Assembly: GCF_042731755.1 (NCBI RefSeq)
Contig: NZ_JBHWLR010000015.1
Location: forward strand, 1-64,000
DNA length: 64,000 nucleotides
Reading direction: 5' to 3'
Source of the DNA: Promicromonospora sp042731755
Lineage (GTDB): Bacteria > Actinomycetota > Actinomycetes > Actinomycetales > Cellulomonadaceae
Below are positions 33,314 to 41,694 of this stretch, one piece after another (position 1 is the first letter of the stretch; the number at the start of each line of letters is the position of its first letter). The position numbers were made by a program, and so were the translations under genes. The notes under the pieces were generated by a model that saw only the letters and a program-made list of their open reading frames with translations, had not been told where the DNA came from and ran no database searches.

Positions 33314-33365
33314 GTGCCCCGCACGCCGTCGGGCGGCGACAGATTTTCGACGGCGTGCGGGGCGC
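33314..33365 (-). terminator. Long hairpin downstream of the NAD(P)-binding gene
   Basis: GTGCCCCGCACGCCGTCG and CGACGGCGTGCGGGGCGC form an 18 bp stem with one wobble pair around a 16-base loop. It begins five bases past the 3' end of the minus-strand gene at 33370 and lies before the promoter of the next minus-strand gene, the position expected of a terminator. Confidence 0.7.
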
Positions 33366-33369
33366 CGGG

Positions 33370-34002
33370 TCAGGCGGCGACGGAGATCGCCTGCCCGACG
33401 GCGGTCCGGTCGGTCAGGGCGTCGCGCATCGCCAGGGCGAGATCCGGTCGGGCGATCGTCCAGGCCCACCGCACGTTGCCGTCCCGCCGGGACTTGTAGC
33501 GGCCGGTGCCCCGGCGGTCCTGGAGGCGCGGCGGCCGCATGATCGTCCAGTCGACGTGGCTGGCCCGGATCACCTGCTCCATGGCCTCCAGGTCGGCGTT
33601 CGCGACGGCCAGCGCCCGCCTGAGGATGGGCTTGGCGACGTAGCGGGAGAGCGGGTCGTCGCCGTCGACCAGCCAGCCGCTCGCGCTGATCGCGACCAGC
33701 CGGCGCACGCCCGCGCGGTCCATGGCGGCGATGACCGCCGTGATCCCGTCGCGCAGCACGTGCGGCGACTCGCCGGGCACCGGTCCCAGGCAGCTCGCGA
33801 CGGCGTCGACCCCCTCGAACGCGGCGGCGAGGGCCGCGACGTCGGTGGCCTCGGCGACCCGGACCTCGCCGGGGGCGCCGGACGCCCCGGCCAGCCGGGC
33901 CGGGTCGCGCACGACGGCGACGACGTCGTGGCCGGCCGCCGTCAGGGTCCTCACGAGCTCGCGGCCGGTGCGGCCGCTCGCTCCGACAACAGCGATCTGC
34001 AT
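33370..34002 (-). CDS. NAD(P)-binding protein, NmrA/SDR-like
   Basis: The 210-residue protein begins MQIAVVGASGRTGRELV, the Rossmann Gly motif, continues with VVAVVRDPARLAG and DAVASCLGPVPG, and has the late motif DWTIMRPPRLQDRRGTGRY of atypical short-chain reductases. It lacks the classic YxxxK pair, so it may bind NAD(P) for redox sensing or reduction of an unknown substrate. It is divergent from a TetR gene with a palindrome between them. A longer start at 34035 would run up to the operator and is less likely. Confidence 0.85.
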   Translation of the reverse strand: MQIAVVGASGRTGRELVRTLTAAGHDVVAVVRDPARLAGASGAPGEVRVAEATDVAALAAAFEGVDAVASCLGPVPGESPHVLRDGITAVIAAMDRAGVRRLVAISASGWLVDGDDPLSRYVAKPILRRALAVANADLEAMEQVIRASHVDWTIMRPPRLQDRRGTGRYKSRRDGNVRWAWTIARPDLALAMRDALTDRTAVGQAISVAA

Positions 34003-34038
34003 GGCATCTCCTCGGGTCCAGGTGGTGCATCTCAAGGG

Positions 34039-34058
34039 GTGAGTGAATACTTACTCAC
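34039..34058. promoter_or_regulatory. TetR operator between divergent genes
   Basis: The 20-base imperfect palindrome GTGAGTGAATACTTACTCAC lies between the NAD(P)-binding gene and tetR. The TGAGTRAATAYTTACTCA form, with its central T/A-rich bases, is typical of small TetR-family operators. It should repress both genes. Confidence 0.75.
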
Positions 34059-34110
34059 ACCGTGCCACGGGGTCGGACCGCAGGTCAAGGGAGCAGGGAG
34101 AATGTCTGGC

Positions 34111-34716
34111 ATGAGCACACGGGAGCGGATCCTCGACGCGGCGGCGCGCGTGATGCGCGAGCAGGGCGTGGCCCACGCGACGACCAAGGAGATCGCGCGG
34201 GCGGCCGGCTGCTCGGAGGCGCTGCTGTACCGCCACTTCGACGACAAGCAGGGCCTGTTCATGGCGGTGCTGCAGGAGCGCCTGCCGCGCTTCGCCCTGC
34301 CCGACGACGCCGTGGGCACCTCCACCGTGGAGGCCAACCTCGTGCGGTTCGTCTCGGGGCTGCTCGACTTCTACGTCGGGAGCTTTCCGATCTCGGCCTC
34401 GATCTTCTCCAGCAGCGTGCTCCTGGCCCGCCACCGCGAGTCCATCGCCGCGAAGGGGGCGGGCCCGCAGATGCCCCAGCTGAGGTTGCAGGCCTACCTG
34501 GAGGCGGAGCGCGACGCCGGCCGGGTGCGCGCGGACGCCGACGTCGAGGCCGTCGCGCGCCTGCTCGTGGGCGCGGCGCTGTACCAGGCGTTCCTGGCGA
34601 CGTTCTGGGGCGAGGACGGCGACGGCAGCACCGGCGACGGCGGAGGCGGCGTCGGCCGGCCCGGCCTGGCGGAGCGTCTGGTGGCGCCGGTCCTGCCGGC
34701 GCTGCTCGTGGGCTAG
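34111..34716 (+). CDS. TetR/AcrR family transcriptional regulator
   Basis: The protein has about 201 residues and the TetR helix-turn-helix STRERILDAAARVMREQGVAHATTKEIARAAGCSEALLYRHFDDKQGLF. The ligand domain contains SSSVLLARHRES and a Gly/Asp-rich GEDGDGSTGDGGGG insert near its end. An in-frame ATG at 34102 is also possible; both have nearby purine-rich ribosome sites. It probably represses itself and the divergent NAD(P)-binding protein through the site at 34039-34058. Its stop overlaps the LacI stop by four bases on the other strand. Confidence 0.88.
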   Translation: MSTRERILDAAARVMREQGVAHATTKEIARAAGCSEALLYRHFDDKQGLFMAVLQERLPRFALPDDAVGTSTVEANLVRFVSGLLDFYVGSFPISASIFSSSVLLARHRESIAAKGAGPQMPQLRLQAYLEAERDAGRVRADADVEAVARLLVGAALYQAFLATFWGEDGDGSTGDGGGGVGRPGLAERLVAPVLPALLVG

Positions 34717-35768
34717 GCCGGCGGGGGAGCCGTGCTCGACCGCTGCACCAGCCGCGTGGGCAGGCGCGTGTGGTGGCCGGCCGACGGGCCGGACTCCAGC
34801 ATCGAGATGACCATGCGGAGCGCCTCGGCACCCATCTCGTGCAGGGACTGCGCCACGGTCGTCAGGGGCGGGGTGGACCCGGCGGCCTCGGGGACGTCGT
34901 CGAACCCGATGACGGACAGGTCCTCCGGGACGCGCAGGCCCAGCTCCTGGGCCACCTGGATGACGTGGATCGCGGACAGGTCGTTCGCGGCGAACACCGC
35001 GGTGGGCCGGTCGGGGCGTTCGAGCAGGTCGTGCGTGGGCCGGTCGGACCGGTCCGGGCGGTAGCCGCCCTCCAGCACCAGGCTCGGGTCCGGGGTGAGC
35101 CCCGCCGCCTCCATCGCCTCGAAGAAGCCCAGCTCGCGCAGGCGGGCCGACTCCAGGTCGGCGCGTCCGCCCAGGTAGCCGATGCGCGTGTGGCCGAGGC
35201 CGATCAGGTGCTCGGTGGCGGTGCGGGCGCCGCCCAGGTTGTCGGAGTCGACGGTGGCCGGTCCCGTGGGGCCGGTGTGCGGGTCGATCGCGACTATGGG
35301 CACGCCGTCGTGCTGCGGGAGGGCGAGCGTGGGCGTCACGATGACCACGCCGTCGATCAGGGTGCCCGCGAGACGGGACAGGGAGCGGCGCTCCCAGCCC
35401 ACGTGGTCGGAGCGGCCGGCGTCGCCGCAGTAGGCGAGGAGCTCGTAGCCGGTGCCCGCGATCGCCGCGGAGATGCCCTTGAGGAGCTCGGTGGAGAACG
35501 GCTCGAACTCGGCCACGAGCACGCCGATCACGTTGGTCTGCCGACGGCGCAGGCTGCGTGCGACCAGGGACGACTCGTACCCGAGGTCGGCCACGACGGC
35601 GAGGACGCGCTCGGCGGTGGCGGCGGCCACGCCGTACCGGCCGTTGACGACCTTCGACACGGTGGCGACCGAGACCCCGGCGACGCGCGCGACGTCGGTG
35701 ATGGTGGCGCGGCCGGTCGCGCGCTCCTCGGTGGCGGACGGTCCGAAGGTCTCGGAGTCGTCCGTCAC
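34713..35768 (-). CDS. bxlR: LacI family regulator (BxlR-like)
   Basis: The protein has about 351 residues, with the LacI helix-turn-helix ATITDVARVAGVSVATVSKVVNGRYGV, the hinge and a sugar-binding domain (IGVLVAEFEPFSTELLKGI, LIGLGHTRIGYLGGRADLESARLRELGF, TAVFAANDLSAIHVIQVAQELGLRVPEDLSVIGFDDVPEA). I chose the GTG at 35768. The ATG at 35906 has a good AGGAG site, but it would translate through the operator palindrome and give an unusual 59-residue leader. It is divergent from a xylobiose-type ABC operon, the BxlR arrangement of Streptomyces. Confidence 0.85.
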   Translation of the reverse strand: MTDDSETFGPSATEERATGRATITDVARVAGVSVATVSKVVNGRYGVAAATAERVLAVVADLGYESSLVARSLRRRQTNVIGVLVAEFEPFSTELLKGISAAIAGTGYELLAYCGDAGRSDHVGWERRSLSRLAGTLIDGVVIVTPTLALPQHDGVPIVAIDPHTGPTGPATVDSDNLGGARTATEHLIGLGHTRIGYLGGRADLESARLRELGFFEAMEAAGLTPDPSLVLEGGYRPDRSDRPTHDLLERPDRPTAVFAANDLSAIHVIQVAQELGLRVPEDLSVIGFDDVPEAAGSTPPLTTVAQSLHEMGAEALRMVISMLESGPSAGHHTRLPTRLVQRSSTAPPPA

Positions 35769-35868
35769 GCCGTCACCCGGTCCGGCGGTGGACCCGGGTG
35801 AGCTTGTCCCACTGTGCACGGAAGAGACAGTACATCCGGGCGCGGGGGTGTGTCCGACGGGCCGATCC

Positions 35869-35921
35869 GTTTCGAAATCGATATCGAAACCGTTTGACGA
35901 AAGCATGGCGCTCCTGACACT
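35869..35921 (+). promoter_or_regulatory. LacI-type operator and promoter of the xylo-oligosaccharide operon
   Basis: A 22-base near-perfect palindrome (35869-35890) has arms GTTTCGA and TCGAAAC around AATCGATA. It contains the CGAA/TTCG half-sites described for BxlR. Four bases later comes TTGACG (35894-35899), 16 bases, and GACACT (35916-35921), a plausible promoter pointing to the binding-protein gene. A small perfect hairpin (GACGGAC, six bases, GTCCGTC) follows at 35931-35950 in the leader. Confidence 0.7.
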
Positions 35922-36002
35922 CTCCTGCTTGACGGACTCCTTGGTCCGTCCAAGAGGCAGGCTCCTGCCAACCGTCGATGACGACTTACAAGGGGTTCCA
36001 CA

Positions 36003-37295
36003 ATGATGAGGAAAACGCGGGCCTCGGGCATCGTTGCCCTGGGTGCCACCGTTGCCCTGCTGGCCACGGCTTGTTCCGGCGGCGGGGGCAATGAGGGAGG
36101 TTCGGACGGCGAGGTCTCGATGACCTTCTGGCACAACTCCACCACCGGGCCGGGCAAGGCGTTCTGGGAAGACACCGTCGCCGCCTTCGAGGAGGCCAAC
36201 CCGGGTGTGACGATCGACGTCCAGTCCATCCAGAACGAGGACATGGACGGCAAGCTGCAGACCGCCCTCAACTCGGGCGACGCACCCGACATCTTCATGG
36301 CGCGCGGCGGCGGCAAGCTGGCCGACGTCGTCGAGGCCGGCCAGATCATGGACCTCACCGACTCGATCGACGAGGCGACGAAGACCAACGTCGGCGCCGG
36401 CTTCGACGCCTTCACCGTCGACGGCAAGATCTACGGCATGCCGACCGCCATCCTGCCGGGTGGCCTGTTCTACAGCCAGGACCTGTTCGACGAGGCCGGC
36501 ATCACCGAGACGCCGACCACCATCGACGAGCTGAACGACGCGGTGTCCGCCCTGAAGGACAAGGACATCTCCCCGATCGCCCTGGGCGCCAAGGACGCAT
36601 GGCCCGCCGCCCACTGGTTCTACTTCTTCGCGCTCCGCGAGTGCTCGCAGGAGACGCTCGAGACCGCGGCCCAGTCCCGCAGCTTCGACGACGACTGCTG
36701 GATCGCCGCCGGCGAGGACCTGCAGGCACTCTCCGAGACCGAGCCGTTCCAGGACGGCTACCTCACGGCTACCGCCCAGCAGGGCGCCGGCTCCTCGGCG
36801 GGTCTCATCGCGAACCACAAGGCCGCCATGGAGCTCATGGGCGCCTGGGACCCGGGCGTCATCGCGGGGCTGACCCCGGACCAGAAGCCGCTGAAGGACC
36901 TCGGCTGGTTCCCGTTCCCGGCCACCGAGAGCGGTGACGGCGACCCGGCCGCGTTCATGGGTGGCGTCGACGGCTACTCCTGCTTCGTCGAGGCTCCGCC
37001 GGAGTGCGCCGACTTCCTGAACTTCTTCATGCAGAAGGAGTACCAGGAGAACTACGCCGAGGCGTTCGTGACGCTGCCGGCCAGCAAGGAGGCGCAGGGC
37101 GTCGTGACCGACCCTGCGCTGCAGTCCGTGCTGGCGGCCTACAACGAGGCGCCGTACGTCTCCGTCTGGCTGGACACGCTCTACGGCCAGAACGTGGGCA
37201 ACGCGCTCAACGCCGGCGTCGTGGAGATGCTGGCCGGTGACGGCACCCCGCAGAGCATCGTCGACGCCGTGAACGCCGCGGCCGCGATGGAGTAA
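36003..37295 (+). CDS. bxlE: Sugar ABC transporter substrate-binding lipoprotein (BxlE-like)
   Basis: The 430-residue family 1 extracellular binding protein has a lipoprotein signal (VALLATACSGG) followed by VSMTFWHNSTTGPGKAFWEDTVAAFEEANPGVTIDV, PDIFMARGGGKLADVVEAGQIMDLT and LFYSQDLFDEAGITETPTTIDEL. It begins an operon with two permeases, GH3 and GH43 enzymes, so xylobiose or xylo-oligosaccharides are the likely ligands. No ATPase is encoded, as usual for this group, which borrows a shared MsiK-type ATPase from elsewhere. Confidence 0.9.
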   Translation: MMRKTRASGIVALGATVALLATACSGGGGNEGGSDGEVSMTFWHNSTTGPGKAFWEDTVAAFEEANPGVTIDVQSIQNEDMDGKLQTALNSGDAPDIFMARGGGKLADVVEAGQIMDLTDSIDEATKTNVGAGFDAFTVDGKIYGMPTAILPGGLFYSQDLFDEAGITETPTTIDELNDAVSALKDKDISPIALGAKDAWPAAHWFYFFALRECSQETLETAAQSRSFDDDCWIAAGEDLQALSETEPFQDGYLTATAQQGAGSSAGLIANHKAAMELMGAWDPGVIAGLTPDQKPLKDLGWFPFPATESGDGDPAAFMGGVDGYSCFVEAPPECADFLNFFMQKEYQENYAEAFVTLPASKEAQGVVTDPALQSVLAAYNEAPYVSVWLDTLYGQNVGNALNAGVVEMLAGDGTPQSIVDAVNAAAAME

Positions 37296-37303
37296 CGAGC
37301 CAG

Positions 37304-38326
37304 ATGACTCACTCCCTGGGCGAGAACTCAGCAACCAGGACGGCCTCGCCTGAGGGTCCCACGGCGGGCGGGGACGGCGTGCAGACGTCGTCCCCGGCCC
37401 CTGGGCCGCGGCGGGGCAGGCGGACCGACTGGCGCAAGACGCTCGAGATCACCGTGCTGTCCGGCCCGGCCATCGTCGTGTTCCTCGCGTTCGTCATCTT
37501 CCCCGTCTTCCTGGCGGCCTACTACGGCTTCTTCAAGTGGAAGGGCTACGGCCCGCCGACCGAGTTCGTCGGGCTCGACAACTACCTGACGATCTTCCGG
37601 GACTCGGCGTTCCACGACGCGCTCCTGCACAACGGTTACATCGTCGTGCTCTCGCTGATCCTGCAGGGACCGGCGGCCGTCGCACTGGCGCTCCTGCTGA
37701 ACCAGCAGATCCGCGGGCGTTCGATCATCCGGGTCCTGATCTTCGTGCCGTACGTGATCTCCGAGGTCATCGTGGGCACCGGCTGGAGCCTGCTGCTGCA
37801 GAGCTCCGGTGCGGTGAACGACCTGTTGGAGAAGGTCGGCCTCGGGGCCCTCGCCGTCGACTGGTTGTCCGATCCCAAGATCGCCCTCTGGTCCCTGATG
37901 ATCATCATCAGCTGGAAGTACATCGGCTTCGCCGTGATCCTGTTCCTCGCGGGTCTCCAGAGCATCCCCGAGGAGCTCTCCGAGGCGGCGGCGATCGACG
38001 GCGCCTCGTACTGGCAGATCCAGCGGACGATCACGCTGCCGCTGCTCGGGCCGACGCTCCGTATCTGGGCGTTCCTGTCGATCATCGGCTCGCTCCAGCT
38101 CTTCGACCTCGTCTACATCATCTGGGGCCAGTACATCTCCGCCACCGCCGGTACGTCGACGATGGCGACCTACATGGTCCTGAACGGGCGCCTGGCCGGG
38201 AACTTCGGCTACGGCAACGCCGTCGCCGTCGTGCTGTTCCTGATCTCGCTGGTCATCGCGCTGGTCTACCAGCGGTACGTGCTGCGCCGGGACACCGAGG
38301 GTGCGCTCACGGAAGGAAAGAAGTGA
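37304..38326 (+). CDS. bxlF: Sugar ABC transporter permease (BxlF-like)
   Basis: The 340-residue permease has a 45-residue polar N-terminal tail, six membrane helices (first near PAIVVFLAFVIFPVFLAAYYGFF) and the EAA loop ELSEAAAIDGASYWQIQRTITLP. It overlaps the next permease by one base. It belongs to the UgpA/MalF group and pairs with the protein at 38326-39204. Confidence 0.92.
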   Translation: MTHSLGENSATRTASPEGPTAGGDGVQTSSPAPGPRRGRRTDWRKTLEITVLSGPAIVVFLAFVIFPVFLAAYYGFFKWKGYGPPTEFVGLDNYLTIFRDSAFHDALLHNGYIVVLSLILQGPAAVALALLLNQQIRGRSIIRVLIFVPYVISEVIVGTGWSLLLQSSGAVNDLLEKVGLGALAVDWLSDPKIALWSLMIIISWKYIGFAVILFLAGLQSIPEELSEAAAIDGASYWQIQRTITLPLLGPTLRIWAFLSIIGSLQLFDLVYIIWGQYISATAGTSTMATYMVLNGRLAGNFGYGNAVAVVLFLISLVIALVYQRYVLRRDTEGALTEGKK

Positions 38327-39204
38327 TGGCGACGCTGCTCCAAGCCCCCACCACCACGACCGGGCAGACGCTCCGCCGGCAGCCGAAGGTCGCCTGGGGT
38401 AGCCCGATGACCTACGCCGTCGCGTTCCTGTTCGTCGGCGTCTGCATCGCCCCCGTGCTCTACATCATCCTGGGCGGGTTCCGGACGAACGCACAGATCA
38501 CCACGGACCCGTCGGGCCTGCCCGCGCCGTGGGTGGTCGACAACTACATCAGCGTGCTCGTGAGCGAGGTGTTCTGGCGCCAGGTCGCCAACTCGGCGGT
38601 GGCCGGAATCCTCACCACCGTCGGCGTCGTGGCGCTCGGGCTCATGGTCAGCTTCGTGCTGGCGCGGTACGACTTCAAGCTCAACGCGGCCATGTACTCG
38701 CTGTTCGCCGCCGGTCTCATGTTCCCGATGACGGTCGCGATCACGCCGCTCTACATCCTGATCCGCGACCTCGGCCTCATGAACACCATGGGCGGCATCG
38801 TCCTGCCGCAGATCGCGTTCGCACTCCCGACCACGATCATCATCCTGGTGCCGTTCCTGCGGGCCATCCCGAAGGAGATCGAGGAAGCGGCCTCGATCGA
38901 CGGTGCGAGCCGCATCGGGTTCTTCTTCCGGATGGTCGTGCCGCTGTCGCTGCCCGGCGTCGTCACGGTCGGCATCCTGGCGTTCGTCGCGTCCTGGAAC
39001 TCGTACATGCTGCCGCTGTTCATCCTGAACGACGAGCTGTCGTACACCCTGCCGCTCGGCGTCCAGGCGTTCGCGTCCCAGTACTCGGTCGACACCGCAC
39101 GGGTGCTCGCCTTCACGTCGCTGTCCATGATCCCCGCGCTGATCTTCTTCTCGCTCTTCGAGCGACGCATCGTCGGCGGCCTCACGGGCGCGGTCAAGGG
39201 CTGA
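38326..39204 (+). CDS. bxlG: Sugar ABC transporter permease (BxlG-like)
   Basis: The 292-residue permease of the UgpE/MalG group has six helices and the EAA loop EIEEAASIDGASRIGFFFRMVVPLSLPG. The ATG overlaps the preceding stop (TGATG), fixing the start, and GGAAGGAAAG is the ribosome site. With BxlF it forms the channel for the bound oligosaccharide. A 72-base gap separates it from the GH3 gene. Confidence 0.92.
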   Translation: MATLLQAPTTTTGQTLRRQPKVAWGSPMTYAVAFLFVGVCIAPVLYIILGGFRTNAQITTDPSGLPAPWVVDNYISVLVSEVFWRQVANSAVAGILTTVGVVALGLMVSFVLARYDFKLNAAMYSLFAAGLMFPMTVAITPLYILIRDLGLMNTMGGIVLPQIAFALPTTIIILVPFLRAIPKEIEEAASIDGASRIGFFFRMVVPLSLPGVVTVGILAFVASWNSYMLPLFILNDELSYTLPLGVQAFASQYSVDTARVLAFTSLSMIPALIFFSLFERRIVGGLTGAVKG

Positions 39205-39276
39205 CCCGCGCCGTCCGGCACCTGCACCACCACCACGCAGGCCATCACACGTAGGACCGAGAAAGGAACACGTTCC

Positions 39277-41694
39277 ATGACGGAGCTGTCGTCGGCGCTG
39301 AGGGCGATGCCCGAGGTATCGGAGCGCGTGCGTGACCTGCACGCACGGATGACCCTCGAGGAGAAGCTGGCCCAGCTTGTCGGGTACTGGCTGGACCAGG
39401 GCGGCAACGTCGTGGCCCCGATGCAGGGCGAGATGGCGGGCGGCCAGGGCACCGTCGCGCTCCCGGACATCACGCGGCACGGCCTGGGGCACTACACCCG
39501 CGTGTACGGCACGCGGCCGGTGGACCCGGCCGAGCGCGCCGCGTGGCTCTGGGACGAGCAGCGCAGGATCAAGCGCGAGACGCGCCTGGGCATCCCCGCG
39601 CTGGTCCACGAGGAGTGCCTCACGGGCCTGGCCGCCTGGAAGGCGGCGACCTTCCCGACGCCGCTCGCGTGGGGTGCGTCGTTCGACCCGGAGCTGGTCG
39701 AGGAGATGGGCCGGCTCATCGGCGAGTCCATGCGGGAGCTGGGCATCCACCAGGGCCTCGCGCCGGTGCTCGACGTCGTCCGGGACCCCCGCTGGGGCCG
39801 GGTGGACGAGTGCATCGGCGAGGACCCGTACCTCGTCGGCACGGTCGGCACCTCGTACGTCCGCGGCATGCAGGGCGCGGGCGTGCACGCCACGCTCAAG
39901 CACTTCGTCGCGTACTCCTCCTCCAAGGCGGGGCGCAACCACGCCCCGGTGAGCGCGGGCCCGCGCGAGATCGCGGACGTCTTCCTGCCGCCCTTCGAGA
40001 TGGCCGTGGTCGACGGCGGGGTGCGGTCCGTCATGGCCTCGTACAACGACGTCGACGGCGTGCCGATGCACTCGTCGCACGAGTACCTCACGGAGCTGCT
40101 CCGTGAGCAGTGGGGGTTCGACGGCGTCGTGGTCGCCGACTACTTCGGTGTCGCGTTCCTGAGCGTGATGCACGCGATCGCCGCCGACCGGGGCGCCGCC
40201 GCCGCGGCTGCCCTGCAGGCCGGCGTCGACGTCGAGCTGCCCTCCGGTGACGCCTACCTCGAACCGCTGGCCGCGCTCGTCAAGGACGGCGACGTGCCGG
40301 TCGAGGTGGTGGACCGGGCCGTGCTGCGCGCGCTCAAGCAGAAGGAGGAGCTCGGGCTCCTCGAGCCGGACGTGTACGAGGACGAGCCGCCGGCCGTCGT
40401 GGACCTCGACTCGCCCGCGCACCGCGACGTCGCCCGGCGCCTCGCCGAGGAGTCGGTGGTGCTGCTGGCGAACGACGGCGTGCTGCCGCTCGGCGCGTGG
40501 CACGACAAGCCGGCCCGCGTGGCCGTGATCGGGCCCAACGCCGACCGGCCCGAGGCCCTGATGGGCTGCTACTCGTTCGCCAACCACGTGCTGGCGCACC
40601 ACCCCGGTGTGCCCAACGGCTTCGAGATCCCGTCCCTGGCCGAGGCCCTGGCCACGGAGCTCGGCGGCCCGGGCGCGCCCGAGCTCACCTTCGCACGGGG
40701 CTGCGCCGTCGAGGGCGACGACACCTCGGGGTTCGCCGAGGCCGTCGCCGCCGCCGACGCCGCGGACGTGGCGGTCGTCGTGGTGGGCGACCAGGCCGGG
40801 CTGTTCGGCCGCGGCACCGTGGGCGAGGGCAACGACAGCGAGTCGCTCGACCTGCCCGGCGTGCAGCGCGAGCTGGTCGAGGCGGTGCTCGCCACCGGCA
40901 AGCCCGTCGTGATGGTGCTGCTCACCGGCCGCCCCTACGCGATCGGCTGGGCGCTCGACGGCGACGGGTCCGGCGGGCGCACGCCCGGCGCCGTCCTCCA
41001 GGCGTTCTTCCCGGGCGAGGAGGGCGGCACGGCGCTCGCGGGCGTGCTCTCGGGCCGCGTGAACCCGTCCGGGCGCCTGCCCGTGTCGCTGCCGCGGTCG
41101 GCCGGTGCGCAGCCCTACTCGTACCTGCACCCGATCCTGGGCGGGGCGTCCGAGGTGACGTCGACCGACTCCACGCCGGTGCGCGCCTTCGGGTTCGGCC
41201 TGTCGTACACGACGTTCGAGCGCGAGCTCGTGTCCGTGGACCCGTCGGTCGAGGCGGGCGGCACGTTCCGCGCCGTCGTCGCGGTGACGAACGCGGGCGA
41301 GGTGGCCGGCTCCGACGTCGTGCAGCTCTACGGGCACGACGTGGTGAGCTCGGTCGCGCGGCCCACGACGCAGCTGCTCGGCTACCACCGGGTGGACCTG
41401 GCGCCGGGGGAGTCGACGACCATCGCGTTCGACGTGCCGACCACGCGGTTCGCGTTCAGCGACCGCAAGATGGTCCGGATCGTCGAGCCCGGGGACGTCG
41501 AGGTCTGGGTCGGCGCGCACGCGGCTGACAACGTTGTCAGGGTGGTGGCCGAGGGCATCGCCGACCTGAACGAGCCGAACGACTCCGCGCCCGTCCTGCC
41601 GCCGTCGGCCCGCCGCATCGTCGCCATCACGGGCGACGTGCACGAGGTCACGACGTCGGACAGCCGGTGGGTCGACACCACCGCGGCGCCGTGA
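39277..41694 (+). CDS. bxlA: GH3 beta-xylosidase/beta-glucosidase (BxlA-like), cytoplasmic
   Basis: The 805-residue GH3 enzyme has no signal peptide, so it acts on imported sugar. Motifs are LGIPALVHEECLTG, TPLAWGASFDPELV, LAPVLDVVRDPRWGRVDECIGEDPYLVG, HATLKHFVAYSSSKAGRNHAPVS and nucleophile Asp in DGVVVADYFGVAFLS; then the GH3-C domain (ESVVLLANDGVLPL, GEGNDSESLDLPG) and a fibronectin III-like end. Its place directly behind the binding protein and permeases matches BxlA of Streptomyces, a beta-xylosidase. It overlaps the GH43 gene by four bases (GTGA). Confidence 0.9.
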   Translation: MTELSSALRAMPEVSERVRDLHARMTLEEKLAQLVGYWLDQGGNVVAPMQGEMAGGQGTVALPDITRHGLGHYTRVYGTRPVDPAERAAWLWDEQRRIKRETRLGIPALVHEECLTGLAAWKAATFPTPLAWGASFDPELVEEMGRLIGESMRELGIHQGLAPVLDVVRDPRWGRVDECIGEDPYLVGTVGTSYVRGMQGAGVHATLKHFVAYSSSKAGRNHAPVSAGPREIADVFLPPFEMAVVDGGVRSVMASYNDVDGVPMHSSHEYLTELLREQWGFDGVVVADYFGVAFLSVMHAIAADRGAAAAAALQAGVDVELPSGDAYLEPLAALVKDGDVPVEVVDRAVLRALKQKEELGLLEPDVYEDEPPAVVDLDSPAHRDVARRLAEESVVLLANDGVLPLGAWHDKPARVAVIGPNADRPEALMGCYSFANHVLAHHPGVPNGFEIPSLAEALATELGGPGAPELTFARGCAVEGDDTSGFAEAVAAADAADVAVVVVGDQAGLFGRGTVGEGNDSESLDLPGVQRELVEAVLATGKPVVMVLLTGRPYAIGWALDGDGSGGRTPGAVLQAFFPGEEGGTALAGVLSGRVNPSGRLPVSLPRSAGAQPYSYLHPILGGASEVTSTDSTPVRAFGFGLSYTTFERELVSVDPSVEAGGTFRAVVAVTNAGEVAGSDVVQLYGHDVVSSVARPTTQLLGYHRVDLAPGESTTIAFDVPTTRFAFSDRKMVRIVEPGDVEVWVGAHAADNVVRVVAEGIADLNEPNDSAPVLPPSARRIVAITGDVHEVTTSDSRWVDTTAAP